From the NCBI GenBank assembly GCA_023079485.1, contig CM041097.1, positions 17,262,658 through 17,326,657 of the forward strand: a DNA stretch of 64,000 nucleotides. Direction: 5' to 3'. Source of the stretch: Archilochus colubris (taxonomy: Eukaryota; Chordata; Aves; Apodiformes; Trochilidae). Positions within the stretch are counted from its first letter, which is position 1. Each line of letters starts with the position of its first letter. The notes beneath the pieces were generated by a model. That model was given only the letters and a program-made list of their open reading frames with translations, searched no databases and had not been told where the DNA came from. Of this stretch, positions 18,871 through 45,138 are shown one piece after another. The position numbers and the translations under genes are program-made.

Positions 18871-20555
18871 AACCTTGTTTGTAGATCCCAGTTATCTCCA
18901 GGCCCCAATACAGGACTCAGACACATGGATTTCAAGTTCTGTTTGACAGTATACACAGAGAAAATTCTTACTTCAGAGCAGACTCCTGTATTTCCACTGC
19001 ATTTCAAACTAAACAGCAAAGGCATAGTGTTTCCTCAGTGAGACAGCCACTAGCAGACAGCACATGCCTCTGTTTAGTGAAAGGAAAACCCATTTCACTG
19101 GCTGGGTTTGTACTTCATACACTCAGGAAGGAAAACAGATAAAAAATTTATTGAAAAGTCACAAACCCATCTTGTTCAGCTCTCTGTGCAGCAAAGGGGG
19201 AATTTAATTGTTTATTAAGCATCAAATTGTTTTGAGAATCCCATGTAAGTCTTCATGAAAACCACGTCCTTGACACTTACATGCATTATAAATGTATATG
19301 CTGATGTTTCCCCACATGTCCCTGCAATGGATATAAAATGATGCCTTACCCACAGAGCAGTTCTTCCCAACAGTGGCATGCTCCCCTTTAAAATACATCT
19401 ATTCCCAACAGCACTATTTTCTTAATATTAGAAAGATATAAGAGGTATTTATACAGCTGCCCTATCAATCTACTTTCAGGCTAGCAGAAATATAAACTCT
19501 ATGGCTTAAAAATTCCATTATCCTCTTTCTAATGAATGAAAGGAGGGACGGAAAGACAAAGCCATCAGTTTCCATAAAATCCAGCTTTCACTACTGTCTG
19601 CTCTAACATTTCTAGATGGGCAAAGGGACTCCCCTGAATGCAAAGAAGAGCTGCCCTCCCCGCTGCACCCACGCTCTCGGGGACCCTTCTCCTTCTCCTC
19701 CTCCTCCTCTGGCAGTGATGCTGAAGCTGCAGCAGGTGCTGGCACCCACAGCCTGAGCTCCTGGACCCATCTATCTCACCGTAAGCAAAAGTTATGTTGT
19801 TAGACATGCCTCAGTGAAACCTGGGGGTGTAAAGAAACAAACCTGCAATAAAGCATCCTTTGGAATAAAGCAGAGCCTGTGCCGAGAAGCACATCAACAG
19901 ACAACCCCTGATTTTAAGCCATTTCTTTTAACAATGCAAGCCTAGCAAGTAAAAATTAACTCACACTTTTAAAAGCCAAACAACACCAGTTAGCTAATTT
20001 TATCACAACTTATAAAAAAAAAATCACTTTGTTTTTAGAGAAACCGGGTGAACTCAAGCCTTTCACTTTCTTGTCAAAGCAGGAAAATACAGAGGAAAAA
20101 AGGCAAAGGGGTCAGATGAGATGGGGCACTGAAATTTGTCAGGAAAATGGGTGGCAAAACAGCCTGTGCTGACCAACAGATTTTTTTTTTTTCTCACCTC
20201 CAGCCTGCAAACCCAAAACACATCAAGAGAAACACCACCACACCACGCGGGATGCAAACCTCAAAAAAAAAAAAACGGTTTACACTCTTCACACTTCCCC
20301 CAAGATGCTTATCCAATGCACTTCTAATTAGCTAATTGTACCCACATTGATCCAATTAACAAGCCATAAAGACCAGAACAAAAGGAACATATTCTGCCCA
20401 GTGGAGATTCTATTCAACCCAGCCAAAATCAGGCAGAGCAAGACGGGGAGGACAAAACAGAGGCCAAGGCTGTTGGCCACCGTCCCCAACAATTTTGCCA
20501 CCATGTTGCAGACTGTTCTGAGATGCTCCTGGGTGGAAAACCCCTCTGGCACCTA

Positions 20556-34049
<13,494 letters not shown>

Positions 34050-35999
34050 CTATATTCTCCTTTTGCAAAGCATTATTGCAATGGGAATTCTTTAGAGCAA
34101 GCAGAATGGTAAATACTGTAAAGATTTATTTATTTTTACAACAAACCATCAACAGGGTCCTTTCCCTCCCAGAAAGCCCTGCCCTTCCCTGCAGAAACCC
34201 AGCAGCCAAACATCCCACGCTGATGGGATCTAGACCCTATTACGACAGGTTTTTAAGAAAATTGAAGAAAGGCTCAGTGATGTGAATAACAGCACTAGAC
34301 TCCATGCAATTTTAACAGAGAGGCCCTACCACGATGTCTTTACCATTCCATATTCACCCAGCATACAGATGTCTTCAATTCTTTCATATTATGTGAGATA
34401 CCATTAAAAGCCGCTTTCCATGACATTTCAGTGACAAACAGCTACAGTGATGAACTTGATAGCATTTCATATTTGCAACTGTTAACACGTTTCTGCACGG
34501 GCATCTTTGCAAGGAACCTGTACACTGTATCTGAAAGGATGATGTCTTGTTCAGATAAAACACTGACATTAAAATGACAGGCTGTCTTGGCCAAGGTTAC
34601 ACAAATTGTATTCAAGCGGATACCTAATGACAATGCTATGAATTCTGCAAGCTTTCTAGAATGTAATTTAGCTATTCAAAATAATCACTGCACTTGTGTT
34701 TAATTTGCAGACTACATGAGAACCATTTTGTCAGTCCTAGTAATGCAAGAAGACTATTTCCCTAGAAACCCACCCCTCTACCCTCCACCCCAAAAAAGGG
34801 AAAAAAAAAAGCCAACAATGGGGGAAAAAAGACAAAACCCATATGAGTTTTAACAGTAATATTTAAGCATCTTACTTTTCTATAGTTTCAAATCAAGTAT
34901 GTGACAGCACAAAACTAAAAGCAGTAAAGGATATACTTTGCTAAAAAGGATCTCCTGTCATCTCATGTATTACAATAAAAGGTAATAATATGTTTAGCAC
35001 TTGTTCTGTGCACCACTCTTTTAAAAATCAGCAGACAATAGCTGATCAGAAGATAAAGGAGTTGGAAAAAAAAAAATATCTTCCCGTGTAGTAGTAAGCA
35101 AGAGAGAAATGCAGTATTAATTTTATGTAACATAATGTCTTAATATGCAGTTTATCTTGACTTTTTCACATGATTTGTCCTGTCATTTGCATAGCAAGCT
35201 CTCATTCCTAATTTCACAGTCATTATGCACTGATGTCCTGATTTCTCAGCATCACTAATTTTGATGAACTAAAAATGGTTCCTGAAGGTCAGATGCATGT
35301 ACACTGCAGTTCTCCCTGTGTTGTTGTGTACATGTTGTGTGCCAGGGCCAGACATTTGCTTGAGCAAAGTCCAGCAAAAAGCTCACATGCCTCCAACATC
35401 CCACTGATGCAAACGTCCCTGGGGCACGGTGCCTTCCCACAGATCTGATGTGCTGTGGTCAGGTGTGAACACAAGCACAGGGAAATTTCATTTTTAATTT
35501 CATTTACTGGTCAAACACCAGTCCCACCAAAGCCAGTGGCCACTGGTGTGGTGTGCTCATACCTATGGGAAAGCCACCAACCAGCTGCCACTCCGTGCCA
35601 CTACCTCGCCGCACGGGAGCAGCTCCCAGGACCCTGAGTCATCAGGATGGGTAATCCCATGGATGCAGAATATCTTAATCCGTAGCCTTTTAAAAACTTC
35701 TCTGGGAGTAGAAAATTATTTAATTAAATACTGCTGTCACCATCTTTGCCCCGGAACATGACTCACCTTCATTATTCTCATCCCCAGAGAAGTTTACTTT
35801 ACCCTGGGGTTTGTACTACCTTTCATTGAAGTTGGACTGAGCAAACAGAAGAGGAAGCATGTTTAAGTATGTTTGCTGTGCCCTGCTTGGAAGATATACA
35901 ACACAAATACTCTTCAGTCAGATTTATGACGACAAGCAGGGATACAGACAGGAATAGGGTGGGGTGCTGCAAACCCTACACATGGGTGATTAATATGAA

Positions 36000-36097
36000 G
36001 GGCCGCATACTGCTGCCAGCAATGCAGAGACAACTCCCATTCACTTCCATGGCTTTTTTGCATGTTTATCTTGGGATAAATCTAAGGATTTGGCCCT
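36000..36097. repeat. Possible ancient amniote repeat relic
   Basis: The segment starts GGGCCGCATACTGCTGCC, has ACTCCCATTCACTTCCATGG in the middle, and ends AAGGATTTGGCCCT. The order (GGGCC terminus, 'actcccattgacttcaatgg' core, 'aggatttggccct' terminus) matches an old palindromic repeat wording common in sauropsid genomes. The copy is strongly diverged and the family is unnamed here. Confidence 0.45.
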
Positions 36098-39000
36098 ACC
36101 TTTGAAAACTGGCCATGTACAATCTCCTAGCTGCACACTCTTTGCTAGAACAGAAGCACCTCACTAGCAAGAAAAAAAAAAAAAGCATGTATTTTATACA
36201 TACAGATGGCACACCTGGGAGGCACAAGGTTTGCGTTGAACCGTTCGACTTGACTTCACCATCTGAAACCAAACTTTCACACCACATCTGGGCCTGCCTT
36301 CCATTTCTAAACACAGCCACCTTTAGCCAAAGCCCATGCTTCACCTTCTCACCAAAGCAACTTACAGAACCTTTTACAAACAAATTCAAACAAAACCAGA
36401 AACCACCGTGTCAGAAACGATGCGCACGTCCCGGACAAGCACACGTACAGTTGGAGGACTTAAAAGTAGTGAAGAATGATGGCCTATATATCCACTCTCT
36501 TAACTCCCAACATCCAACTTTTTCATGTAGCTAGTCCCTGGTAATACTGGGAATCAAAGGGCATGCAGCACCAGCAATAGGCTATTATAGCCCACACTTT
36601 ATTACCCATTACTACCGAGGTCATTAGCGGTAAGAGTGATTGTACCGGTCTTAACCTATTGATCATTGTAACTACTATCATTTAATCCTGTGTTGAATGT
36701 CTGGAAAGCTGCTAAAGGCACACAAGAGAGAGTGCTTTAGCGATGAGAAATATAGCCAAAGCTTGGAAATTACACTTTGATTCATAAAATCTAGCCAGTG
36801 GTTTAAATCAATAGTATTTAAAACAGTCATGTAAGTTCTTAACTACAGCTCTCTAATATTTATGGGTCCCTTTTTGAGTGTATTCAGTCAAAACTAAACT
36901 TTATTTTAGATACTGTGCAATGTACTTTGCATTACGTTAGATAAAAAATATTTATTTCTGATATTTTGTCTGATAGTAAATGAAAACTAAACTGAGGGCT
37001 ATAAATTCATTTTAGATATCTATCTCTCAGATGTCAACTTAAATGTGTTGCCAAAAAAAATTACAAACCAACTTTAAAAATGGCTTAACTGTTTAAGTAC
37101 ATGAAAATGAGTGTGTTTTATGAGTTAACAATGAATCACAGAAGGCAGTTTATGAAGAACTAAAATAATTCTGTCTTACTGCCTTCGGGGAGTTGAAGTT
37201 CAAATTAAACTACTGGCAGATATATTTAAGGAATGCTAAGTTAGCATGCAGAGCAGAAATCAATTTTTTTAAGTTGTGTTTTCCACATGAAACACAAATT
37301 GTTATTATTGATATAATTAATGAACCACTTTTGGTATTGTTGACTGATAACAATAGGGTGTGGTAGATACCCAGCTGCATGTAAACCTGGCAGCAAAGGT
37401 AAAAATACAGCTGCAATTTGGCTTTGGGAGCTGTACTAGTATAGACCTGCTGACATGCTAATACCATCAACGGCAAAAAATGTCTTTAATACTCACAATT
37501 GTTTTCAGACACTACTTCTCCCAGGGTTTTTGCCTGCTGTTTCTCCTCAACCCCCAAATACCCTCCCCATCCCCTCTGCCGCCCCCAGTTCCAGGCTCTA
37601 CAAACATGTCATATTTCAGCAAGACTAACCAAGTAAAACTTCCCCAAACTTGGGCCAAAATTCACCTCTAATTTCACACTGGAGTTCCAGCAGGGATGCA
37701 TTTGTCACTCCTCCACACAACTCAGACAAGGGTCACGGGGATGAAAATGATTTAGTCCTATTTAATCATCTCCATTCCCCCATTTTCAGTGATATTAATA
37801 TAATTAAATACTAGCTAAATAATTTCAAGTAGTTTAATCTTGTATGAAGGGGAAAAAAAAAAAAATGAAAAAAAATGCCATTTTCACACAACGTGCCTCT
37901 GATGTTGGATACGGTTGTGGTCCTGTTAACTGTTAGCAGGCAGGCATGAAAGATGGGGAGGATTTCCTTAATTCATAAAGAATAACTCTGCCAGAAAATC
38001 CTTTTCTCCTGCGACGTATGTTCAAACTCGATGTCAGTGAGACCTCATCCCAGGCACCTTGGCTTTCCAAACAACAATCCTTTCGTTAAAGATTTTGTGA
38101 TAAAAGTTAAACGGTGCAAAACAGCTGAGCAGAGAAAGAGCAAGTAGCTGAGGAACAGTTAAAAATAGTGGGCTACAAATGAAAATAGATAGAGCTAGGG
38201 ACAATCAAACAAGTTGAGCTGCCTTATTAGAAAGCTATTGTGTGCGATACACTTGAAATGTGTAAAAAAAAAAAATCTCAGCTGAAACAATGCAAAGCAG
38301 CTCTGCTGATGCCACAGGAGAAGATAAACCACTGATACACTGGCAAACAGAGCAGCACGATGCCACAAGCCAGAGCAAAGCCCAGGAAAATAAGAAGTGC
38401 TGAAGGCAAGACCTCCTTCCACCCCGAGACTCAAACATTTCCGACCTTGTTATTTCATCCTCCGAAATAACGACAAAAAATGCTGCTGGTAGAATTCTTC
38501 ACGTAGAAACTGCAATGCTGTTTCATTATGCAAAATGGAATCTTACTTTTCGACTTATTTTGCCATAATACAATACATTAAGACAGGTAATGTTTATTAT
38601 ATTCCTGTAAAATCAGCTAGGTAGTCTGTCAGCATAGCTGTTCTCACCGTAACAATATAACTCCCTATGACAGCTGGGGGGGGGAGACCCCTCTTTAAAA
38701 TTAAATTAGCATTTTATTATTATAATTTTGTTTATTATGTTTTATCAGGAGGGAAGATCTCCCTCTGACCCATGGAAGGCAGCACGGTGGGCTATGCTGA
38801 CATTCCCCGGCATGTCAGGATGTCTGCTGTCTTCTGTATTCTCTGCTAGCTGAGGAAAAATGGGAATATTTTCGTATTTGTTTACAGAATGAAACATCTG
38901 ATCTTATCTACCACTTCTCATGCATACCAGGTTTCTCACTAAGTGCCAGGATAATTGTTTCTGCTATAATAAATACCCATTTAATTTGCATAAAAATATA

Positions 39001-39235
39001 AAGTTTACATAAATTAAATCCTTTCTACATCTAACATTTGTCAAATAGAGACTAAACCAGAGCACACAACCAAATACTCATTTAATAAGCTGAGTGAGAT
39101 TTCAACCTCAAGATTATCATCATCATTTTCCACATTTTCAAAAGTTAGCCTTTTTTGTTTCCTGCTCCAGCATGGAAGGAAAAATTATAAGCTGGTGTAT
39201 GTGGTTCTGAACAGTGCTGATATAATGATTCAGTT

Positions 39236-39254
39236 AAAAAAAAAAAAAAAAAAA
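39236..39254. repeat. A19 homopolymer
   Basis: An uninterrupted run of 19 A in intron. Confidence 0.9.
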
Positions 39255-40670
39255 TTGGATTTTTGTTTTTTCCAGAGTTTAGGAAAGGAAATATTAGATC
39301 AAGATATTCTGCCAAAACAGCCTCGAATAAAGCAAAAGCAATCCTGCTTTGAAACATCCAAAATACCCTTAAAGCCCTTGAAAACCCCTTGAAGCCCTCT
39401 CTCTCCCAAACACCCTTAATATACTGAGAATGATCATCGTGTCAGACTCCTTACATTTGTGTATTAATTCATTAATACATTAAGGAGAGCTTAATTAAAT
39501 AATAAAGACTGTGATTGAACCGGCAACATTTAATATGCCCTGAATTTCATGTGAGCAAAAAAAGGAAGTGTTATACAGGGGGAATTTCTTCTTTTTTTCC
39601 CTGTGGCAGATTTTTAAGAAGAACCACAGCTATTTCTAGGGAAGGATGAGCCCTCTCTCCACTCCCTGAGTATTTTTCTCCTGCCCGAGGTGAACACGGA
39701 GCTGCCTCCTCTCCAGGCTGGGGACATTTAAGAAGCCACAGATTGTCCTGACCAGCTGAAAAAAAAATGACTGAGCTCTTGGAAAAAAAAAAAAAAAATT
39801 TACCTGGTTAAATCCCGTTGTTTATTTCCCAAACTAAACACCACCCCGTTAGGCTTTGCCACTCGGGTTGCAAGCGTAGCCTTTGTAACAGTTGTAAACT
39901 TTTATTTGCTTAAAATGTGCAGTTTTTCACACCTATGGCAGACACCTACAGCTGAACATCACAGCTAAGCACAACGGTGCAAATTAGATTCTAATGAGAA
40001 AACATCAGTTGCTTCTTTGACAATCTTGCCATTCACTGATTTACTTCTAATGAAGACACACTCCAACCAGCAGGCTCGCCGTGTTAAAGGTCAAAGCACG
40101 TTCAAAAAAAAAGCCTTGGAAAATCAAGGCAAATGGGAAACCAGTAAGGAAACCTTCTCATAAAGTGGCGTAGCAATTAGAGTAATTGTGCAAAAAAGCC
40201 GTCTTTGGTAAAAAGTAAAAGAAATTAAGCTGCCACTACTGTAACAGGTTAGATGAAAATCAAAATTTAATGTATTCTCCCTTGTGTCATCTTGTTTTGT
40301 CAAGACATCAAATAGAATTGGAAAGTACAAAATAACAAGCCCTTGAGAAATCACAGAAGCCGACCTTTTTGATGTTGTTGGTTTACCTTGTTCTCAGTTA
40401 TTTGAACAATGATGTTTCAGATTTAAGGGCAAGATAAAGCTTAAAAATTAAAACCCGTTGTCAGTTTGGGGAGGGGGAGTGTTGTCCCTCCCAAATAACC
40501 CAGCATCTTACCTAATCAATGAAGGCAAATCCATCCAAAAACTAGTACACAGAACAATTAGTAATTCCACTTCTGTGTTCAACATACAGGCTGGGTATTC
40601 CAACATTCAGTCAACTTCAGTACAAACTATACATCCTCCTGCTAGCAGAGGAAATGGTGCTGGGAAGGTT

Positions 40671-40696
40671 AAAAAAAAAAAAAAAAAAAAAAAAAA
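40671..40696. repeat. A26 homopolymer followed by a G-tract and a second A-run
   Basis: The longest mononucleotide run in the window, 26 A. It is followed directly by GGAGGGGGGGTGC and another run of A. On the FOXP1 sense strand this reads as poly-T, poly-C and poly-T. Its length is probably polymorphic and error-prone in assembly. Confidence 0.9.
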
Positions 40697-43379
40697 GGAG
40701 GGGGGGGTGCAAAAAAAAAAAATAAATAGGCTGGAGAAGAGATATTTGCCAGCAGTGTTTCTGTTCCCAGTCTCTACACAGTTACTATAGCTCTTCAGAT
40801 GAGTGCATGATGAATTTTTTTCCCTTTCCTTATAACTGGGAAGCTGAGCAAGTAAGCACCTTATAAAAACAAAACAGTACAGGACATTTTAACTGAACTA
40901 CAGCACTGCAGTTTCCAGTAATGCAGTTCTGCTTTCAATAAAACAAACAAACTGCTCAAAACCAGCCAAGCCTTTCACCAAACAATAACAAATTTAGCTT
41001 ATGGTGTCAGGACTTTCCCACAATCTAGTTCTGCAGGTGTTGATAAAACTGCCCCTGCTACCGCTTTTCCCTAGCGAAGAGGGGAGAAAACAACATCAGT
41101 GAGTTATCTGGCTAGCGAGAAACATTTTCTCAAAGTAAATTCAAGTGCTGTGTCCTTCCAGATTAGGTTTGTCTACAGCAGCCCTAAATAAACTGAGAAA
41201 TAAAGAGCAAAAAAGCACGAGAGCAACTCCAACTTTTGAAGGCAAAAATCCTCTTGCCCTTACCTTTCCCCTTCAGCTGCCCAGGGCACACAGAAAGCAA
41301 AGCATTTTACCCTGTGATAGCAATTTTGCTTGGCTTCAGGATTTTAAAAGCAACACGTTTCTCAAAGCAACAGAGTGCTCGAGCACTGCCAGGTTAAAAC
41401 GCTGCGTAAGAAATCGCTCTGACGGCCCTACATCACTTGCAATGCCTAAAAAGCCCCTTTCACCCTTCCCAGCACTAACTCTTGCAAACCCTTTTTTCTT
41501 TCTTGCACGCAACTAAAATCAGCTCCGCTCGCGCAGCCGTCAGAACCTGATGTCCAGGAGTGCCAGAACCCATCCCTGACCCGTTACAACCCAGGGGCAA
41601 TACCATACCACTCCTGATCACTGTTTACACCCCAGCATAAAATTCAGTGTGGGGGGCTCAGAGTTATCCTTTAAAAACCTGCAGAGGGCTCATCCAGCTG
41701 TAGAACGTGAGGCACCCGCACCTTCCTATGAGCAGCGAGATGCCCAGAAAGCCAGGGCTGGGTTTTAGTTCTTCCCTGTCAATCCCATTGTATATATGAC
41801 TTCTCTTTAATTCAGCTGAATGACTGGTCAGAGAGTGTCTCAGAGCTTATATTTATTTTATTGTATTTTTAAGCAAAAAAAAAAATTACACTGCTTAAAA
41901 AACGGGAGGGCACGGTGGTACAGCACGGTGCAGTCTATGTTAAACAAGACCAAGAAAAAAAAACAACTGTAGCAAACAAAAAAAAATTTCAAAGCAGCCC
42001 TTCCTATCATAAGCTTTCTGATGATTTATGGTTTACCAACTCAGCAAGGTTACGCAACACTGCATGCCTTTAGATGCATTATTTGAGTCAGTTGAGATTT
42101 AATTAAGATCACAGCCTCCAAAATCCCTGTCAAATGAAAATTCACAGAAGACAATACACTATATATCCTCATGCAGATAGTCTCCATTCCATGCTCTGGA
42201 ATAACATAAGTTAATCCTCGTTTCTATGGTGGCAGACAAAAGTTCACTAATTTTGTTTTCTTTTGACACTTGTGTTGTTTTCTGTTTTATGTCATGAGAT
42301 CATTCCCTTTTGAGAAGGGGAGGGGAGCTGATATAGGGGGAGAGGAGGGAGAGCAATATGTCTGAATATGGCAGCAGATGTATTTTGACATTCTCACAGC
42401 TCTGCCGTGATGTCATCAAGTTTTCATATAATTAACCCCTGCCAGTAAGAGCATCATCTCATGACATCTGTCCAGAAGGAAGGAGTCAGGGACAAAACAC
42501 TAGAAGTGCATCAAATCTTGCTCTCACACTAAAACCAAAATCAAACAAAATTAAATTAAGGCTACAGACCACCATTCACATCTTCCCTATCAGCAACTGG
42601 CTTTCCCCAATTCATTATCTGCCCCAGCTGCCTCCTCACCTCAGTGCTGCTCTGAAATCACACGCCCAGCTCATCCCCAAAGCCTTCTCCTCTGATGGTC
42701 CTGGAGAGGGGGAAAACCTTTGCAAATAGTCCGGTTCCTTTATATGCTAAACGTGAGCATGATAAATAAACCAATATTTCTTACAGGGAAATTGCTAGAA
42801 CTTTACCTCATTCCAGTGTATTTCTATTTGCATTATCTTAATATCTCCTTGCTTATCTCCTGCTTTAGAAATGACAGGTGCTAGCGGTCTTTTGTTTGAC
42901 AGGCCACTACACAAATAACTGTCTTGCCTGAAAGGGCTAATGCACTACTAATGAACAATAAATCAACTTTGATTATAAAGTGTCAGACCAATCAGTTTGC
43001 AGTTCAGCTCTATCACAGTCTAGGCCAAGGCAGCGACTCAGTTCAGGCAGGATTTGGGTTTCATCTCCGCAGCCTTATCAATGAAATTTTTTGCAAGTAG
43101 TCACAGGAGAGCAGTGAAAAAGCCCTCTGACAGCAGATTTTCCCCTGGCTGTGAGGAGAGTGCCTGCTTTTAGAGACTTCTTGGCTGCTACTGCAATAAA
43201 CATACAGTCAACAAAAGCCATTTCTTAACAAGGCAGAAGCACACTCTAATGACATGTTCACATATAAACACATAGTTTAACCACAGCTCTTAAAAAACGA
43301 GAGAAGTGAAAACAGTTTTTAACTTGATGTAAAGAGGTATAAGATGCCCCATAGCTTAGAACAGTAAAAATAATTACAA

Positions 43380-43492
43380 GGGCCCGATCCAGCAAATACT
43401 CATTTAGCAGGCACAGTGCTTATTGCTTCAGGGAGAGACTCCTCTCCTGTGACAGCAATCACACATGCAAAAGTCAACCCAGGATTGGGCCC
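43380..43492. repeat. Ancient palindromic (MITE-like) repeat relic
   Basis: A 113-bp unit with inverted ends: GGGCCCGATCC at 43380-43390 and GGATTGGGCCC at 43482-43492, matching in reverse complement at 10 of 11 positions. The inner wording (CAGCAAATACTCATTTAGCA; ACACATGCAAAAGTCAACCC) resembles the sauropsid repeat reading 'gggcctgatcctgcaaac...' and ending 'gcaggatcgggccc'. It is probably a non-autonomous DNA-transposon relic; I do not assign a family. Confidence 0.6.
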
Positions 43493-44185
43493 AGGAGCAC
43501 GAGGCATAAAAAACCGAGCTCTGACCCGAATAAAAAAAAAAAAAAAGACTTTTAACATTTGAGTTTATTTATAAAAAGCCAAATCGCCTGCGTAAGTCAC
43601 TTTTTATTAGGAATAAACTTCAGCGATTTATTGTAGTTCGCAATTCAACACTCATTGCTAGAGTAAATCCAACTATTCCGTTTTCATAAACACATCTTAG
43701 TCACCTCGAATGATTCACATTTCCTGCCACCAAACTTGTTTTTATTTAAAAATATAAAATGGTAGCCTTTCAAACGCCAGCACACGCACCGAGACGACCG
43801 TGTCGCGTTCTCCAGTGCCTTTTCCCTAACGCCAGCACAAGGACAAGTCGAAACCCACAGTGGTTTGTAAAACAAGCTGGCTCAGAAGGAGTTAATTCCA
43901 AAGAGGAAGAGTGTATATGCACTTTGCTCTAAACTTACCACCCACTTCCTAAGGGTTCCCTCCTCCCCACCACCCTCGAAAAACCATCTCATTCGAACCG
44001 AGACGCTGGCTCGCAGGGCTGACACTTCACTCAGCTACATTTAGATCCCGTTACAATTATTCCACTGAAGTTGGGAACACGAGTCAATGTCAAAAACAAA
44101 GCCCACTCACTTAATTTCCCCCTGGTAAATTGACTGGCGAATCCATTCAGCAATCCCTGACATTTAAACCTGACAAAAAAAAGTC

Positions 44186-44207
44186 TTTTTTTTTTTTTTT
44201 TTTTTTT
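44186..44207. repeat. T22 homopolymer at the edge of the CpG island
   Basis: A run of 22 T at 44186-44207, just outside the GC-rich island. A matching T17 run (45122-45138) bounds the other side. Confidence 0.9.
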
Positions 44208-44259
44208 AGTTATTTTTCCACACCCCCGGCTCTGGGCACTTTCCCTCTTGCCTCACTCT

Positions 44260-45090
44260 TCCGCAAAACTACAGCGCTGAAGGAGGAGAAAACCGCCCGG
44301 CGGGCTGGGCACAAACTGTCAGAACAAAAGGCAGGCACGAAACACACAGAAACACTTGTTAAAAAAAATAAATAAAAATAAAACACAACAAACCAAAACA
44401 GGAAAAAAACAAAAAACACAACAACAACCTTCAGCAAGTTGCGAAGCGCGCACGCTGTACCACCTCCCCTCCTCCTCCTCCTCTCACACCGCCGAACCCG
44501 CCGGCAAACTCCGACCCACACACGAGGAGTCCCGGCGGCGGCACCGTGTGCCTTCCCCAGCCTCTTTCCGCCACTTGGGGAGCGGGCCTGCCCTCCTCCT
44601 CCTCCTCCTCACCCCACACCACCCCCTCCGAACCCCCGAGCACCCACCTGGGCGGTGGCGGGCGGCGGGAAGCGCGGCGGGCCATGGAGCGGGCTGGCAG
44701 AGCGGCGCGGAGCAGTGCGGATCCTCCGCGGGTGCGGGCGGAGTGCCGGGGCGCTGCTCGCGGGCTGCCGCCGCCGCCGCGGCCCCGCCCTGCGCCGCCG
44801 CGCACACCCCGCCCCGGAACGGGGCGCCCCGCCGGCCCGGCCCCCCACACCCCCGGCACGGCCCCCCCCTTCCCCTTCCGCGGCGGCTACCGCGCCCTCT
44901 GACCTGCCCGGCCCCGCCGCCGAACGGACTAAAAGCCCCCCCTTTCCCCCCTAAAACCCTCCCCAAATCGATCGCCGTGGCGGGGAGCGGTGCCGGCAGA
45001 GGGAGGGGGGTGCGGGGAAGGTGCGGGCACATCGCTGTGGCAGCCGCCTCGGGCACAGAGCTGAGGGGGAACCTCGCCCTCCTCCTCCCG
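44260..45090 (-). promoter_or_regulatory. FOXP1: CpG island: candidate internal FOXP1 promoter
   Basis: The only dense CpG cluster of this size in the window, strongest at about 44520-44935. It contains GC boxes (CCCCGCCC at about 44783-44790 and 44809-44816) and CCG/CGG repeats and has no TATA box that I can see. The flanks are AT-rich. In the FOXP1 direction a good splice donor, CAG|GTGGGTG, lies at 44648/44647, about 10.7 kb upstream of the VPVSVAMM acceptor. Short N-truncated FOXP1 isoforms are documented in mammals; a CpG-island promoter in this intron would explain them. Promoter activity, direction and start site are inferred. Bidirectional use is possible. Low-complexity frames here (up to 246 residues) are composition artefacts. 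Confidence 0.7.
44642..44650 (-). other. FOXP1: Candidate splice donor of an alternative first exon
   Basis: On the minus strand the CpG island reads CAG|GTGGGT, with the exon ending at 44648 and GT at 44647-44646. This is a close match to the vertebrate donor consensus and sits inside the island, as expected for a short first exon. Splicing from here to the phase-0 acceptor at 33908 is possible. It is a prediction only. Confidence 0.4.
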
Positions 45091-45121
45091 CAGTAACTTT
45101 CTCTGCTCGCGGGAAAAAGTC

Positions 45122-45138
45122 TTTTTTTTTTTTTTTTT
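45122..45138. repeat. T17 homopolymer
   Basis: A run of 17 T just upstream, in the FOXP1 sense, of the CpG island. Confidence 0.88.

Noticed and set aside
44609..44848. Minus-strand frame running into the predicted donor in phase with the VPVSVAMM exon (possible alternative FOXP1 N-terminus)
   Set aside because: The frame has no ATG; its first codon is GTG. It could only be used by non-AUG initiation, for which there is no evidence.
44356..45096. 246-codon plus-strand frame and several minus-strand frames across the CpG island
   Set aside because: Extreme Pro/Ala/Arg/Gly composition, openness in many frames at once, and no recognisable domain. This is the expected artefact of GC-rich island sequence.
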